Origin: Thioalkalivibrio sp. | Lineage (GTDB): Bacteria > Pseudomonadota > Gammaproteobacteria > Ectothiorhodospirales > Ectothiorhodospiraceae | DNA: 14,818 bases | Assembly (NCBI GenBank): GCA_007119005.1 | Contig: SKQM01000228.1 | Location: forward strand, 1 to 14,818 | Reading direction: 5' to 3' | Part shown: positions 1-6,837 of the stretch, one piece after another | How positions within the stretch are numbered: position 1 is the stretch's first letter | Layout of the letters: each line of letters opens with the position of its first letter | Made by a program: the position numbers and the translations under genes | The notes under the pieces: generated by a model | Seen by the model: only the letters and a program-made list of their open reading frames with translations | Databases searched by the model: none | What the model was told of the DNA's origin: nothing

Positions 1-1137
1 CAGGGCGCGGACATCCTGCGCCTGGACGCGGTGGCTTTCCTGTGGAAGAAGATCGGCACCACCAGCCAGAACGAGCGCGAGGCGCACCTGATCCTGCAAC
101 TGATGAAGGACTGCTGCCAGGTGACCGCGCCGGGCGTGCTGTTCATCGCCGAAGCCATCGTCGCGCCACTGGAGATCATCAAGTATTTCGGCGAGGACGC
201 GGTGATCGCGAAGGAGTGCGAGATCGCCTACAACGCGACCTTCATGGCGCTGCTATGGGACGCGATGGCAACGCGCAACGCGCGCCTGCTGAACCTCGGC
301 ATCCGGAGCCTGCCCAACAAGCTGGACCGCGCCACCTGGCTCAACTATGTGCGCTGCCACGACGACATCGGCCTCGGCTTCGACGACCGCGACATCATTG
401 CCGCCGGCTACGAGCCCTTCGCGCACCGCAGGTTCCTGGTCGACTATTTCACCGGGGCATACGAGGACTCGGACGCGCGCGGCCAGCCGTTCGGCCGCAA
501 CGAGAAGACCGGCGACGCCAGGATCTCGGGCTCGCTCGCGTCGCTGGCCGGGCTCGAGAGCGCCCTGGAAGAGAACGATGCCAAGGCGACCGACCGGGCG
601 ATCCAGCGCATCCTCCTGCTGCACGGGATGATCCTGTCCTTCGGCGGCATCCCGCTGCTGTACTACGGCGACGAAATTGGCACGTTGAGCGACTACAGCT
701 ATCTCCAGGACCCGAACAAGGCAGGCGACAGCCGCTGGATGAACCGGCCGCGCATCGACTGGGAGAAGGCGGGGCGCCGGCATCAGCACGGCAGCGTGGA
801 GCAGCGCATCTTCGACGGCCTGAAGCGGATGATCGCGGTGCGCAAGGGCGTGCCGGCCTTTGCCGATTTCAACAACCGCGAACTGATCGACCTGGACAAC
901 CCGCACCTGTTCGCATTCCTGCGCACCCACCCGGAACAGCACGTGGCGTCCTCGGTGCTGGTGGTCGCCAACTTCGACGCCAACCCGCAGTACCTGGAGC
1001 TGGGCAACCTGCGCTATCGAAGTGTCCATCTGCGCGGCACGCTGCAGGATCTGCACACCGGCGAAACGCCGCGGCTGTTCAACGACCGGCTGGTGGTGCC
1101 CCCCTACCGCTTCTACTGGCTGAGCAATCTGCGCTAG
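1..1137 (+). CDS. Amylosucrase (GH13 family), C-terminal part, 5' end outside window
   Basis: Amylosucrase takes the glucosyl unit from sucrose, adds it to an alpha-1,4-glucan and releases fructose. The reading frame is open from base 1 to TAG at 1135-1137 and gives 378 residues. By comparison with the Neisseria polysaccharea enzyme as I remember it, roughly 275 N-terminal residues are missing. All three GH13 catalytic acids are visible: nucleophile Asp9 in ILRLDAVAF, acid/base Glu51 in FIAEAIV, and Asp121 in RCHDDIG. The 42-residue spacing between the first two equals that in the Neisseria enzyme. Further amylosucrase-like stretches are YYGDEIGTL (221-229) and NKAGDSRW (239-246), followed by a C-terminal beta domain ending PPYRFYWLSNLR. 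It converges on the exporter operon. A related GH13 sucrose hydrolase cannot be excluded because the N-terminal half is absent. Confidence 0.87.
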   Translation, partial: QGADILRLDAVAFLWKKIGTTSQNEREAHLILQLMKDCCQVTAPGVLFIAEAIVAPLEIIKYFGEDAVIAKECEIAYNATFMALLWDAMATRNARLLNLGIRSLPNKLDRATWLNYVRCHDDIGLGFDDRDIIAAGYEPFAHRRFLVDYFTGAYEDSDARGQPFGRNEKTGDARISGSLASLAGLESALEENDAKATDRAIQRILLLHGMILSFGGIPLLYYGDEIGTLSDYSYLQDPNKAGDSRWMNRPRIDWEKAGRRHQHGSVEQRIFDGLKRMIAVRKGVPAFADFNNRELIDLDNPHLFAFLRTHPEQHVASSVLVVANFDANPQYLELGNLRYRSVHLRGTLQDLHTGETPRLFNDRLVVPPYRFYWLSNLR

Positions 1138-1158
1138 CCGGAAGCCGGAGCTGACGCT

Positions 1159-1223
1159 GTAGGAGGCCAGCCCCCTGGCCGATCTCCCCCGGCGCCCAAT
1201 CGGCGAGAGGGCTCGCCTCCTAC
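1159..1223. repeat. Inverted pair of REP-like units, long imperfect hairpin
   Basis: Two 25-base arms, 1159-1183 and 1199-1223, are inverted copies that match at 22 of 25 positions around a 15-base loop. Each arm reads roughly GTAGGAGGCnAGCCC, the same motif as the units at 5838-5969. It lies 21 bases after the amylosucrase stop and downstream of the adaptor gene, so it could end or protect transcripts from either side. There is no T-run after it, so a classical intrinsic terminator is not indicated. Confidence 0.75.
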
Positions 1224-1227
1224 AGGA

Positions 1228-1274
1228 GGCAAGCCCGCCGCAGGACAAAGCGGCGCCGAGCCGCCGCACTCCAT
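1228..1274 (-). repeat. 47-bp dispersed repeat, copy 1
   Basis: This 47-base segment matches 2603-2649 at 42 of 47 positions with no gaps. Both copies have the same orientation relative to the minus-strand exporter operon and lie downstream of a gene end: this one begins 30 bases after the adaptor stop codon. Read on the minus strand it begins with ATG and stays open for 46 codons down to TAG at 1134-1136 (MECGGSAPLCPAAGLPPVG at the start). No Shine-Dalgarno sequence precedes that ATG, so I treat it as a repeat and not as a gene. Confidence 0.7.
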
Positions 1275-1303
1275 CGGTGGCAGAGATCGCAGCGCACTGC
1301 GGG

Positions 1304-2506
1304 TCAACCGCGCAGTTCCGGGTTCACGCGTACGCCGTCCCGCACACGATCTCCGGGGTGCGTGACCACGACCTCCCCAGGCTCGAGCCCGTCGAGGATC
1401 TGGGTGACCATGCCGCTGCGCCGCCCGGTCCGCACCTCGCGCTGCTGGGCGCGGCCATCGGCCACCACGAACACCGACCAGCGCCCATCGCTGCGGAACA
1501 GCGCGCTGGTGGGGACCTGAATCACTGCGTCTCCCTCCCAAAGCACGAACTCCGCTTCGACCCGGAAACCGACGCCCAGCTGCTCGGCCGCGCTCTGCAG
1601 GTCGGTGAAATCGACGATCACCGGCACGCGCTGCTCGTCGACACCCAGCGCCGACACCCGGGTGAAGCCCGCCGGCTCGACCCGCCGCACGGTCCCTTGC
1701 AGGGTCTCGTCCCCACCCCAGCCGGTGACCAGCACCCGCATGCCGGGACGCACCCGAACCGCGTCCATCGACAACAGGTCCACCTGGATCTCCAGATCGT
1801 CGAGGTTGCCGACGTCGAGCACGGGTTCGCCGGCATTGACCGTTCCCTCACAGCAGCGATGGCGCGTCAGCACCAGCCCCGCGGAAGGGGAACGGACCTC
1901 TAGCAGCGGCTGGTCCTCCTCCGGGCGCTGTCCGCTCGCGATGTCCAACACCGCCCGCGCGCTCTCGACCTCGAAGCCAGCGACCTCGACTGCGTGCTCG
2001 GACGCGCGGACCTTGGCCCGCTGACGATCCCGCACACTGCGCACACGTTCCATCTCGGCTGCAGACACGAGTTCGCGCTCGCGCAACTGGCGGAAGCGCT
2101 CGAACTCCGATTCCGCAAAGCCCGCCTCTGCCCGTTCGGTTTCGAGGTTGGCCCTGGCGGTCTCCAACCGCGCCCGGGCCGCGGACAGGTTTTCCCGGGC
2201 CAGTTCGAGGCTGCGTGCATCCAGCGCGGGTGCGGGGTGGGGCTCCATGCGGAAGACGACGTCGCCAAGCTCTACCGGGTCCCCCGCTTCCAGCGTCACC
2301 CGCCGCAGAAAGCCGCCGATCGGCGCGGACACGGTGAAGGAGTCGCGCAGCCGCGTGCGGCCCTCCTCCTCCACCGTCTCGACGAAGCGGCCAGCCTTCA
2401 CCTCGGTCGCGCTGACGGCGACCGGCGCCGGCATCAGCGTCCAGGCCAGCAGCCCGAGCGCGCCCAGCGCGACCAGCCCCCAGAGCACCTTCTTGCGCAA
2501 CTTCAT
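1304..2506 (-). CDS. HlyD/MacA-type periplasmic adaptor subunit of ABC exporter
   Basis: This 400-residue membrane-fusion protein would link the inner-membrane ABC pump to the periplasm and possibly to an outer-membrane channel. An N-terminal membrane anchor covers residues 7-25 after MKLRKK. The first half-lipoyl segment is about 56-88, a charged alpha-helical hairpin about 97-190, and the second half-lipoyl segment about 200-234. A beta-barrel and a membrane-proximal domain follow to the end. The ATG at 2506 is chosen because AGGAG lies 9 bases upstream and the membrane segment starts at once; an in-frame extension to 2644 would run through repeat DNA. An adjacent Cys-Cys pair at 218-219 in the second lipoyl half is unusual for this family. 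It is the last gene of the operon with the permease and ATPase. The assignment to the adaptor family is strong; the cargo is unknown. Confidence 0.9.
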   Translation of the reverse strand: MKLRKKVLWGLVALGALGLLAWTLMPAPVAVSATEVKAGRFVETVEEEGRTRLRDSFTVSAPIGGFLRRVTLEAGDPVELGDVVFRMEPHPAPALDARSLELARENLSAARARLETARANLETERAEAGFAESEFERFRQLRERELVSAAEMERVRSVRDRQRAKVRASEHAVEVAGFEVESARAVLDIASGQRPEEDQPLLEVRSPSAGLVLTRHRCCEGTVNAGEPVLDVGNLDDLEIQVDLLSMDAVRVRPGMRVLVTGWGGDETLQGTVRRVEPAGFTRVSALGVDEQRVPVIVDFTDLQSAAEQLGVGFRVEAEFVLWEGDAVIQVPTSALFRSDGRWSVFVVADGRAQQREVRTGRRSGMVTQILDGLEPGEVVVTHPGDRVRDGVRVNPELRG

Positions 2507-2649
2507 ACGGACGTTCTCCTCATGGGCCCAGGGGCCTCCACCTCTGGCTTGCGGGAGCCCGCTCCCGCTTTCATTCGCGGAAGCTCGCTTTGCCCTGCAG
2601 GGGGCAAGCCCCCTGCAGGGCAAAGCGGCGGCAAGCCGCCGCACTCCAT
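2503..2649 (-). CDS. Possible 48-residue repeat-derived small ORF bridging permease and adaptor
   Basis: Read on the minus strand, an ATG at 2649 starts two bases after the permease stop (TGA 2654-2652). GGAG lies 5 bases before it, inside the permease's last codons. The frame is open for 48 codons and its TGA (2505-2503) overlaps the adaptor's ATG as ATGA. Ribosomes could therefore read from permease to adaptor without a gap. The peptide begins MECGGLPPLCPAGGLPPAG and resembles the one encoded by the repeat at 1228-1274. It has no recognised domain. Most of its first half is repeat sequence with strong hairpins, so it may be only a chance frame through a REP-like element. Whether it is translated is unknown. 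Confidence 0.25.
   Translation of the reverse strand: MECGGLPPLCPAGGLPPAGQSELPRMKAGAGSRKPEVEAPGPMRRTSV
2587..2642. repeat. Two adjacent perfect hairpins between permease and adaptor genes
   Basis: A perfect 19-bp inverted repeat, GCTTTGCCCTGCAGGGGGC at 2587-2605 and its complement at 2608-2626, has only a two-base AA spacer. It overlaps by two bases a second perfect inverted repeat, GCGGCGGC at 2625-2632 and GCCGCCGC at 2635-2642, also with an AA spacer. The two stems share bases 2625-2626, so both cannot be fully paired at once. They lie in the transcribed gap of a minus-strand operon and could stall RNA decay or reduce adaptor expression. No T-run is present. Confidence 0.85.
2603..2649 (-). 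repeat. 47-bp dispersed repeat, copy 2
   Basis: This is the second copy of the element at 1228-1274, with 42 of 47 bases identical. It begins two bases after the permease stop codon on the minus strand. Differences cluster in the stem arms. Here the arms are perfectly complementary, whereas copy 1 has lost part of the symmetry. Confidence 0.7.
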
Positions 2650-2651
2650 GG

Positions 2652-5015
2652 TCACTCCACCGCCTTCAGCACCGAGACCTTGTCGAGCCGATGCAGGCGC
2701 CGAACCACGAGCGCCACCGCGGCCACCGAGGCGGCGAGGACCACCGCGGTCGCAAACCCGTAGGCGCCCGGGGTAAGCACCAGCGGCACGCGGAACATGT
2801 CCACGCTGAAGGCCTGGTTCAGGGCCCAGGCGAACCCGGTGCCGATGAGCCACCCCACCGGCAGCGCCGCCAGCGTCAGCAGCAGGATCTCACCGACCAG
2901 GATCCAGCTCACCTCGCCTCTGGAGTATCCGAGGACCTGCAGCGTGGCCAGTTCCCGCGAGCGCTCCGCAAACGCGATCCGGGCGTTGTTGTAGACCACC
3001 GCAAAGGCGATCGAGGTCGCGAGCAGCACGAACACCAGCGCAAACATCAGGATGGTATCCGCCATGTACTCACGGATGTTGCGTTCGGACTCCGAGATCA
3101 TGCCCACGCTGGCGACGCCTGGCAGATCCCAGAGACGGTCGAACAGGGCCGCCTCCCGCTGTTCGTCGATCAACAGCCAGGCGCCGTTCACTGCCGGCCC
3201 CTCGCGCATCAACCGGTTCACCGCAGGTCGCCACATGTAGGCACCGACCCCCAGGGGTTCATCGACCACGCCCACCAGCGGCACGGTCACGGTCTGGCGG
3301 TGTCCCTCCTGAACCTCCAGCCGCACCCGGTCACCGATCCGCAGACCGAGATCCTGTGCGAGGTAGTCGGTCAGCAGCAGACCCTCCGGAGGCAGACGCT
3401 GCGGCCGCTGCTGGCCGTCCAGCAACTGCCGCAGGTACGGCCGCTCGTCCATGCCGAGAACGGACGTGCGGTATTCGCGGTGGCCGGCAAGCAGCCGCAC
3501 CGGCACGGCCCGGTAGGTTTCCACCGCCAGTACGCCGGGCAGGTGGCGCAGCTCCGACTGCACCCGGGCCGGTGTCGGGTCGCTGAAGGTCAGGTGCAGA
3601 TCCATCCGCATCACCTGCCGGTACTGGGTGTCGATCATGTGGTCGACGGCATTCAGCTGGTAGGCACCCATCACCAGCAGGCCCAGCGACATCGCGATCC
3701 CGACCACCGACAGGGAGGACTTCAGCGGATGGCGTCCGACATTGCGCAGAATGATGCGCGCCGGCTGATCCAGCCAGTGGCGCAGCGCCGAACGTTCCAG
3801 CCAGCCCTTGCGGAAGCGCGCCGGCGGTTCGGGACGCATCCCCTCCGCCGGCGGCAGCTGCACTGCGCCCCAGACCGCGCGCAGGGTCCCGAGCATCGCG
3901 GCACCCGCCGCAACCCCGACCGAGAGCAGGATCACCCAGGCCTGCAGCCGGAAACTCAGCTCGGGGAAGCGGAAGTACTCCGTGTAGATCACGGCCAGAC
4001 CGCTGCCCGCCCAAAGACCGAGCCCGATTCCGAGGGCGCTGCCGAGCGCCACGATCAGGCCGGTCAGCATCCCGTAATGCAGCGCTATGTCGAGGTTCCG
4101 GTAACCGAAGGCCTTGAGCACGGCCACCTGTTCCCGCTGATTGCGGATGATCCGGCTCAGCACGACGTTGAGCAGGAACGCTGAGACCAGCATGAAGATG
4201 GTCGGCAGGATCACCGCCTGGGCCCGCAACTGCTTCAGTTCCTCGTGCAGGAACCGGTGCGAGTGCTGGTCGTCGCGCCCGTGGGCCCCGATGCCGCCGT
4301 AGCGGGCGAGGATCCGGTCGACGTGGGCGATCACCTCCGCCTCGGACCCGCCAGCCTCCAGGCTGAGTGCCACGTTGTTGAACGCCCCCTCCATCCCGTA
4401 GGCGCTGGCCAGCGCACGCCGGTTCATCCAAAGGATGCCGTAGCGCCGATAGTCGGGCAGCAGGTCCGTGGGCGCGATCTGGTAGACGTGTTCGGGGGAC
4501 AGCACGGTGCCGCTGACGCGCAGCGTCGTCAGCCGCCCCCGGATGATCGCAAGGACCGGGTCGCCGGCGCGCAGGCCGTGCGCCTCGGCGAAGGCATCAC
4601 TGACCGCAACCTCGTCGGCACGTCCGGGATCCGGCAACCGTCCTTCCCGCAGGTACAACTGGTTCAGCAGCGGCTCGCGTCCGTCCGGGATCGACAGCAG
4701 CAGACCGCGCACCGGTTCGTCGAATCCGGGCACCTCGAGCCGGACCGAGGCCTTCACCCGGGTTTCGACCCGGTTTACGCCGGGAATCGCCCGCAGGCGC
4801 TCGCCCACTCCCTCGGGCGCCCGGGTGAGATCGGCAAAAACGTCGGCGAAGTGAAAGTCCTCGTAGAAGCGCTGCTGCGTCAGGGTCAAGGCGTCGAGCG
4901 TGGTTACCGCGATCATCAGCGTCATCACGCCGCTGGCAATCACCATCGCGATGGCCGCAGCCTGCCCCTTCAGCGTGGCCAGGTCACGCAGCAGCTTGCG
5001 GTTCAGCGCGCGCAC
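2652..5015 (-). CDS. FtsX-family ABC exporter permease, double FtsX domain
   Basis: This 787-residue inner-membrane permease pairs with the ATPase encoded just upstream. Eight likely membrane segments are visible, at about residues 17-40, 267-290, 315-340, 358-380, 434-455, 655-676, 705-730 and 750-772. They form two copies of the FtsX layout: one segment, a large periplasmic domain (about 41-266 and 456-654), then three segments. The cytoplasmic loops REQVAVLKAFGY (294-305) and RELATLQVLGY (687-697) are the usual ATPase-contact motifs of this family. The start is taken as GTG at 5015, 11 bases after the ATPase stop, with AGGG just upstream; no ATG lies between that stop and the first membrane segment. 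This type resembles macrolide- and lipoprotein-type exporters (MacB/Lol superfamily). The cargo cannot be told from sequence. Confidence 0.9.
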   Translation of the reverse strand: MRALNRKLLRDLATLKGQAAAIAMVIASGVMTLMIAVTTLDALTLTQQRFYEDFHFADVFADLTRAPEGVGERLRAIPGVNRVETRVKASVRLEVPGFDEPVRGLLLSIPDGREPLLNQLYLREGRLPDPGRADEVAVSDAFAEAHGLRAGDPVLAIIRGRLTTLRVSGTVLSPEHVYQIAPTDLLPDYRRYGILWMNRRALASAYGMEGAFNNVALSLEAGGSEAEVIAHVDRILARYGGIGAHGRDDQHSHRFLHEELKQLRAQAVILPTIFMLVSAFLLNVVLSRIIRNQREQVAVLKAFGYRNLDIALHYGMLTGLIVALGSALGIGLGLWAGSGLAVIYTEYFRFPELSFRLQAWVILLSVGVAAGAAMLGTLRAVWGAVQLPPAEGMRPEPPARFRKGWLERSALRHWLDQPARIILRNVGRHPLKSSLSVVGIAMSLGLLVMGAYQLNAVDHMIDTQYRQVMRMDLHLTFSDPTPARVQSELRHLPGVLAVETYRAVPVRLLAGHREYRTSVLGMDERPYLRQLLDGQQRPQRLPPEGLLLTDYLAQDLGLRIGDRVRLEVQEGHRQTVTVPLVGVVDEPLGVGAYMWRPAVNRLMREGPAVNGAWLLIDEQREAALFDRLWDLPGVASVGMISESERNIREYMADTILMFALVFVLLATSIAFAVVYNNARIAFAERSRELATLQVLGYSRGEVSWILVGEILLLTLAALPVGWLIGTGFAWALNQAFSVDMFRVPLVLTPGAYGFATAVVLAASVAAVALVVRRLHRLDKVSVLKAVE

Positions 5016-5026
5016 CCGACCCTGGC

Positions 5027-5773
5027 CTACCAGCGCAGCTCGCCGGGTTCCCGGCGCCGCTCGTGCTCGTGGATGTCCTCCACCCGTCCGTCGCGCAGCC
5101 GGATCACCCGGTCCGCCATTTCGCCGATCACCTCGTTGTGGGTGATGATCGCGACGGTGGTCTGCATTTCCTCGTTGATGTGCTTCAGGGCCTCGAGCAC
5201 TTGGATGCCGGTTTTCGAATCGAGCGCGCCGGTGGGCTCGTCGCACAGCAATACCGCAGGCTGTTTCGCGATCGCTCGGGCGATCGCGACCCGCTGCTGC
5301 TCGCCGCCCGAAAGTTGCGCCGGAAAGTGATCCAGCCGCTCCTTCAGTCCGACCAGCGCGAGCGCCTCCTCGGGCGGCATCGGGTCACGGCTGATCTCGG
5401 TGACGATCGCGACGTTCTCCCTCGCGGTCAGGCTCGCAATCAGGTTGTAGAACTGGAACACGAATCCGACGTGATCGCGCCGGAACAGGGTCAGCGCCTT
5501 TTCCGAGGCATGGGTCAGATCCTGGTCGCGGTAGCGCACGCTGCCCGAGGTCGCAGTGTCCAGTCCGCCCATGATGTTGAGCAGGGTCGATTTGCCCGAG
5601 CCCGACGCTCCAAGCATCACCACCAGCTCCCCGGCGTAGAGGTCGAGATCCACCCCCTGTAGCGCGTGGATCTCGACCTCACCCATCAGATAGGTCTTGG
5701 TCAGACCCCGGGTCTCGAAGACCACTTCCCGGTTTCGGGAACCCTCCGCCTGCTTTGCTGCATCGGCTGCCAT
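5027..5773 (-). CDS. ABC exporter ATPase (LolD/MacB-like)
   Basis: The 248-residue cytoplasmic ATPase powers the permease encoded next. Walker [10 protein letters not shown] is at 55-63, the Q-loop at Gln107 (VFQFYN), signature LSGGEQQR at 154-161, Walker [10 protein letters not shown] at 174-182, and the H-loop at His212 (ITHNE). The length and the phrase [21 protein letters not shown] are typical of the LolD/MacB branch that works with FtsX permeases. The ATG at 5773 is the longest start but has no clear Shine-Dalgarno sequence upstream. An internal GTG at residue 17 has GGAGGG too far away (about 18 bases), so I keep the ATG with some doubt. It is the first gene of the operon; the upstream gap holds REP-like units. 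Confidence 0.92.
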   Translation of the reverse strand: MAADAAKQAEGSRNREVVFETRGLTKTYLMGEVEIHALQGVDLDLYAGELVVMLGASGSGKSTLLNIMGGLDTATSGSVRYRDQDLTHASEKALTLFRRDHVGFVFQFYNLIASLTARENVAIVTEISRDPMPPEEALALVGLKERLDHFPAQLSGGEQQRVAIARAIAKQPAVLLCDEPTGALDSKTGIQVLEALKHINEEMQTTVAIITHNEVIGEMADRVIRLRDGRVEDIHEHERRREPGELRW

Positions 5774-5837
5774 GCGACGATTCTAGGACATGCCGCCGCG
5801 CACCGGAGCCGTGGGGGCGCGGAAGAACGACCGCGCG

Positions 5838-5969
5838 GTGGGAGGCGGGCCCTCTCGGCGACCTTCGGCCCCGGGGCATGCAAAACCGTCGCCCAGGGGC
5901 TGGCCTCCCCCAGGCCCGCGCCGCACCCTTGTGGGAGGCGAGCCCTCTCGGCGACCTCCGGCCCCGGGG
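5838..5969. repeat. Cluster of three REP-like units in alternating orientation
   Basis: Two direct 39-base copies, 5838-5876 and 5931-5969, match at 37 of 39 positions and start 93 bases apart. Each begins GTGGGAGGCGnGCCCTCTCG. Between them, 5888-5912 is an inverted, more diverged copy, giving the order forward, reverse, forward. The last unit ends one base before the barstar stop triplet (5971-5973). The cluster fills most of the 197-base gap between the barstar 3' end and the ATPase start. Both genes are on the minus strand, so it lies downstream of barstar only if read-through from the ATPase side is ignored. Confidence 0.75.
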
Positions 5970-5970
5970 T

Positions 5971-6381
5971 TCAGGGGATCAGCACACAGCCCCGCAGACC
6001 GCTCTCCGGGGTCGAGGCAACAGTGCGCAGGATGTCGAGGAAGATCGCGGCATCCTCGGGCGCACGCGACTGGAACTGCCGGAACCCGGTGCAGACCAGC
6101 ACCCGGCCCGCGGAATCCTCCTCACCCGGACCGTGCAGGGCCTCTTCCAGCGCGTCCCAGTTGAAGCCAAACCATTCGTCCAGCTCCAGGATTCCGTGCA
6201 GCGCCTGGAGCAGTTCGGCCTTGCCGGAGAACGGGCCGAGATCGACGGTGCGGGCATCGAAACCGCGTTCCTGCAGGGCCGCCAGCACCCCGGCGACCGT
6301 TGCCTCGTCGTCGAGTTCGAGCACCGGCTCCGGCGACTCCAGCCACTCCCACAGGCCTGAATGCTCCCGCTCCGGACCCAT
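5971..6381 (-). CDS. Barstar-family ribonuclease inhibitor
   Basis: Barstar-like proteins bind and block the active site of barnase-type ribonucleases in the cytoplasm. In this 136-residue protein the family core is residues 40-84: FDARTVDLGPFSGKAELLQA, then DEWFGFNWDALEEALHG. Aligned to Bacillus barstar, Asp76 falls on the inhibitory Asp35 and Glu80 on Asp39, while Trp70 replaces Tyr29. About 38 N-terminal residues precede the core, making it longer than the 90-residue Bacillus protein. The ATG at 6381 shares one base with the ribonuclease stop (TGATG) and has GGAGG 8 bases upstream, so translation is coupled to that of the enzyme. That arrangement supports an enzyme/inhibitor pair. Specificity for this particular partner is inferred from gene order. 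Confidence 0.88.
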   Translation of the reverse strand: MGPEREHSGLWEWLESPEPVLELDDEATVAGVLAALQERGFDARTVDLGPFSGKAELLQALHGILELDEWFGFNWDALEEALHGPGEEDSAGRVLVCTGFRQFQSRAPEDAAIFLDILRTVASTPESGLRGCVLIP

Positions 6382-6821
6382 CAGCGTATCCTCCGGAAGC
6401 TCCGATAGTGGTCGGATGTGTAGTAGACCTCGCCGTCGGCACCGATCACAAGGCGCTGCGGGCCGGCGTGCGAGATGCCCGGCGTCCTGACCACGTACTC
6501 CCGGTAATGACCCCGCGGCCGATCGGGCAACAGCCCCTCGCGGTTCTGAAACACTCCGCCATCGTTGCGGTGCGGATCGCGCTCCCCGGCGGCGATGCGG
6601 GCGAGCTCGGGCGCCAGATTCACGTCGCCCTGCCAGGCGACACGGCCGTCCAGGTCGCGCACCGCCACATCGTGCACCACCAGCGCCTCGTCCCGCGGAT
6701 CGACCGCTTCGATCGGCGCAGGCTCGCCCGGCCCGAACCAGGAATCCGGCCCGAGGAACTGCAGGCTCAGCACCGCGAGCACGAGGACCAGCAGCAGGAT
6801 GGTCAGTGGCGACTTCTTCAT
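6381..6821 (-). CDS. Exported guanyl-specific ribonuclease (RNase N1/T1, barnase/RNase Sa family)
   Basis: Enzymes of this family cut single-stranded RNA after guanosine. The 146-residue protein starts with a hydrophobic segment (residues 5-23 after MKKSP) that would act as a signal peptide or anchor, placing the domain outside the cytoplasm. The catalytic domain is about 86-146. FQNRE holds Asn93 and Glu95, matching the guanine-binding Asn39 and Glu41 of RNase Sa. Glu108 in HYREY is the general base, Arg123 matches Arg69, and His138 in TSDHY is the general acid. The position of RNase Sa Arg65 (barnase Arg83) is Ala119 here, an unusual loss of a phosphate-binding residue. The ATG at 6821 is chosen for GGAG 5 bases upstream and for the membrane segment. 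It lies 16 bases after arfB. Confidence 0.88.
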   Translation of the reverse strand: MKKSPLTILLLVLVLAVLSLQFLGPDSWFGPGEPAPIEAVDPRDEALVVHDVAVRDLDGRVAWQGDVNLAPELARIAAGERDPHRNDGGVFQNREGLLPDRPRGHYREYVVRTPGISHAGPQRLVIGADGEVYYTSDHYRSFRRIR

Positions 6822-6837
6822 GGCTTCTCCAGGCGGG

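Noticed and set aside
253..1269. Long minus-strand frame of 338 codons opposite the amylosucrase
   Set aside because: It is a high-GC antisense shadow. The plus strand encodes a clear GH13 enzyme with all catalytic residues, and the antisense product has no recognisable motif.
1134..1274. 46-codon minus-strand frame starting MECGGS
   Set aside because: It lies in a repeat and a REP-like hairpin, has no ribosome site, and ends in the amylosucrase stop region. It is kept only as support for the repeat, not called as a gene.
2587..2626. Intrinsic terminator between permease and adaptor
   Set aside because: The hairpin is strong but no T-run follows on either strand, and the adaptor belongs functionally to the same operon.
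2148..4184. Plus-strand frame of 678 codons opposite the permease and adaptor
   Set aside because: It runs through two genes and the repeat gap on the other strand, is rich in His, Gln and Arg as expected from antisense, and has no domain.
5838..5969. Short CRISPR array
   Set aside because: Only two direct copies exist, the spacing holds an inverted copy of the same unit, and no cas gene is nearby; a REP-like cluster explains it.
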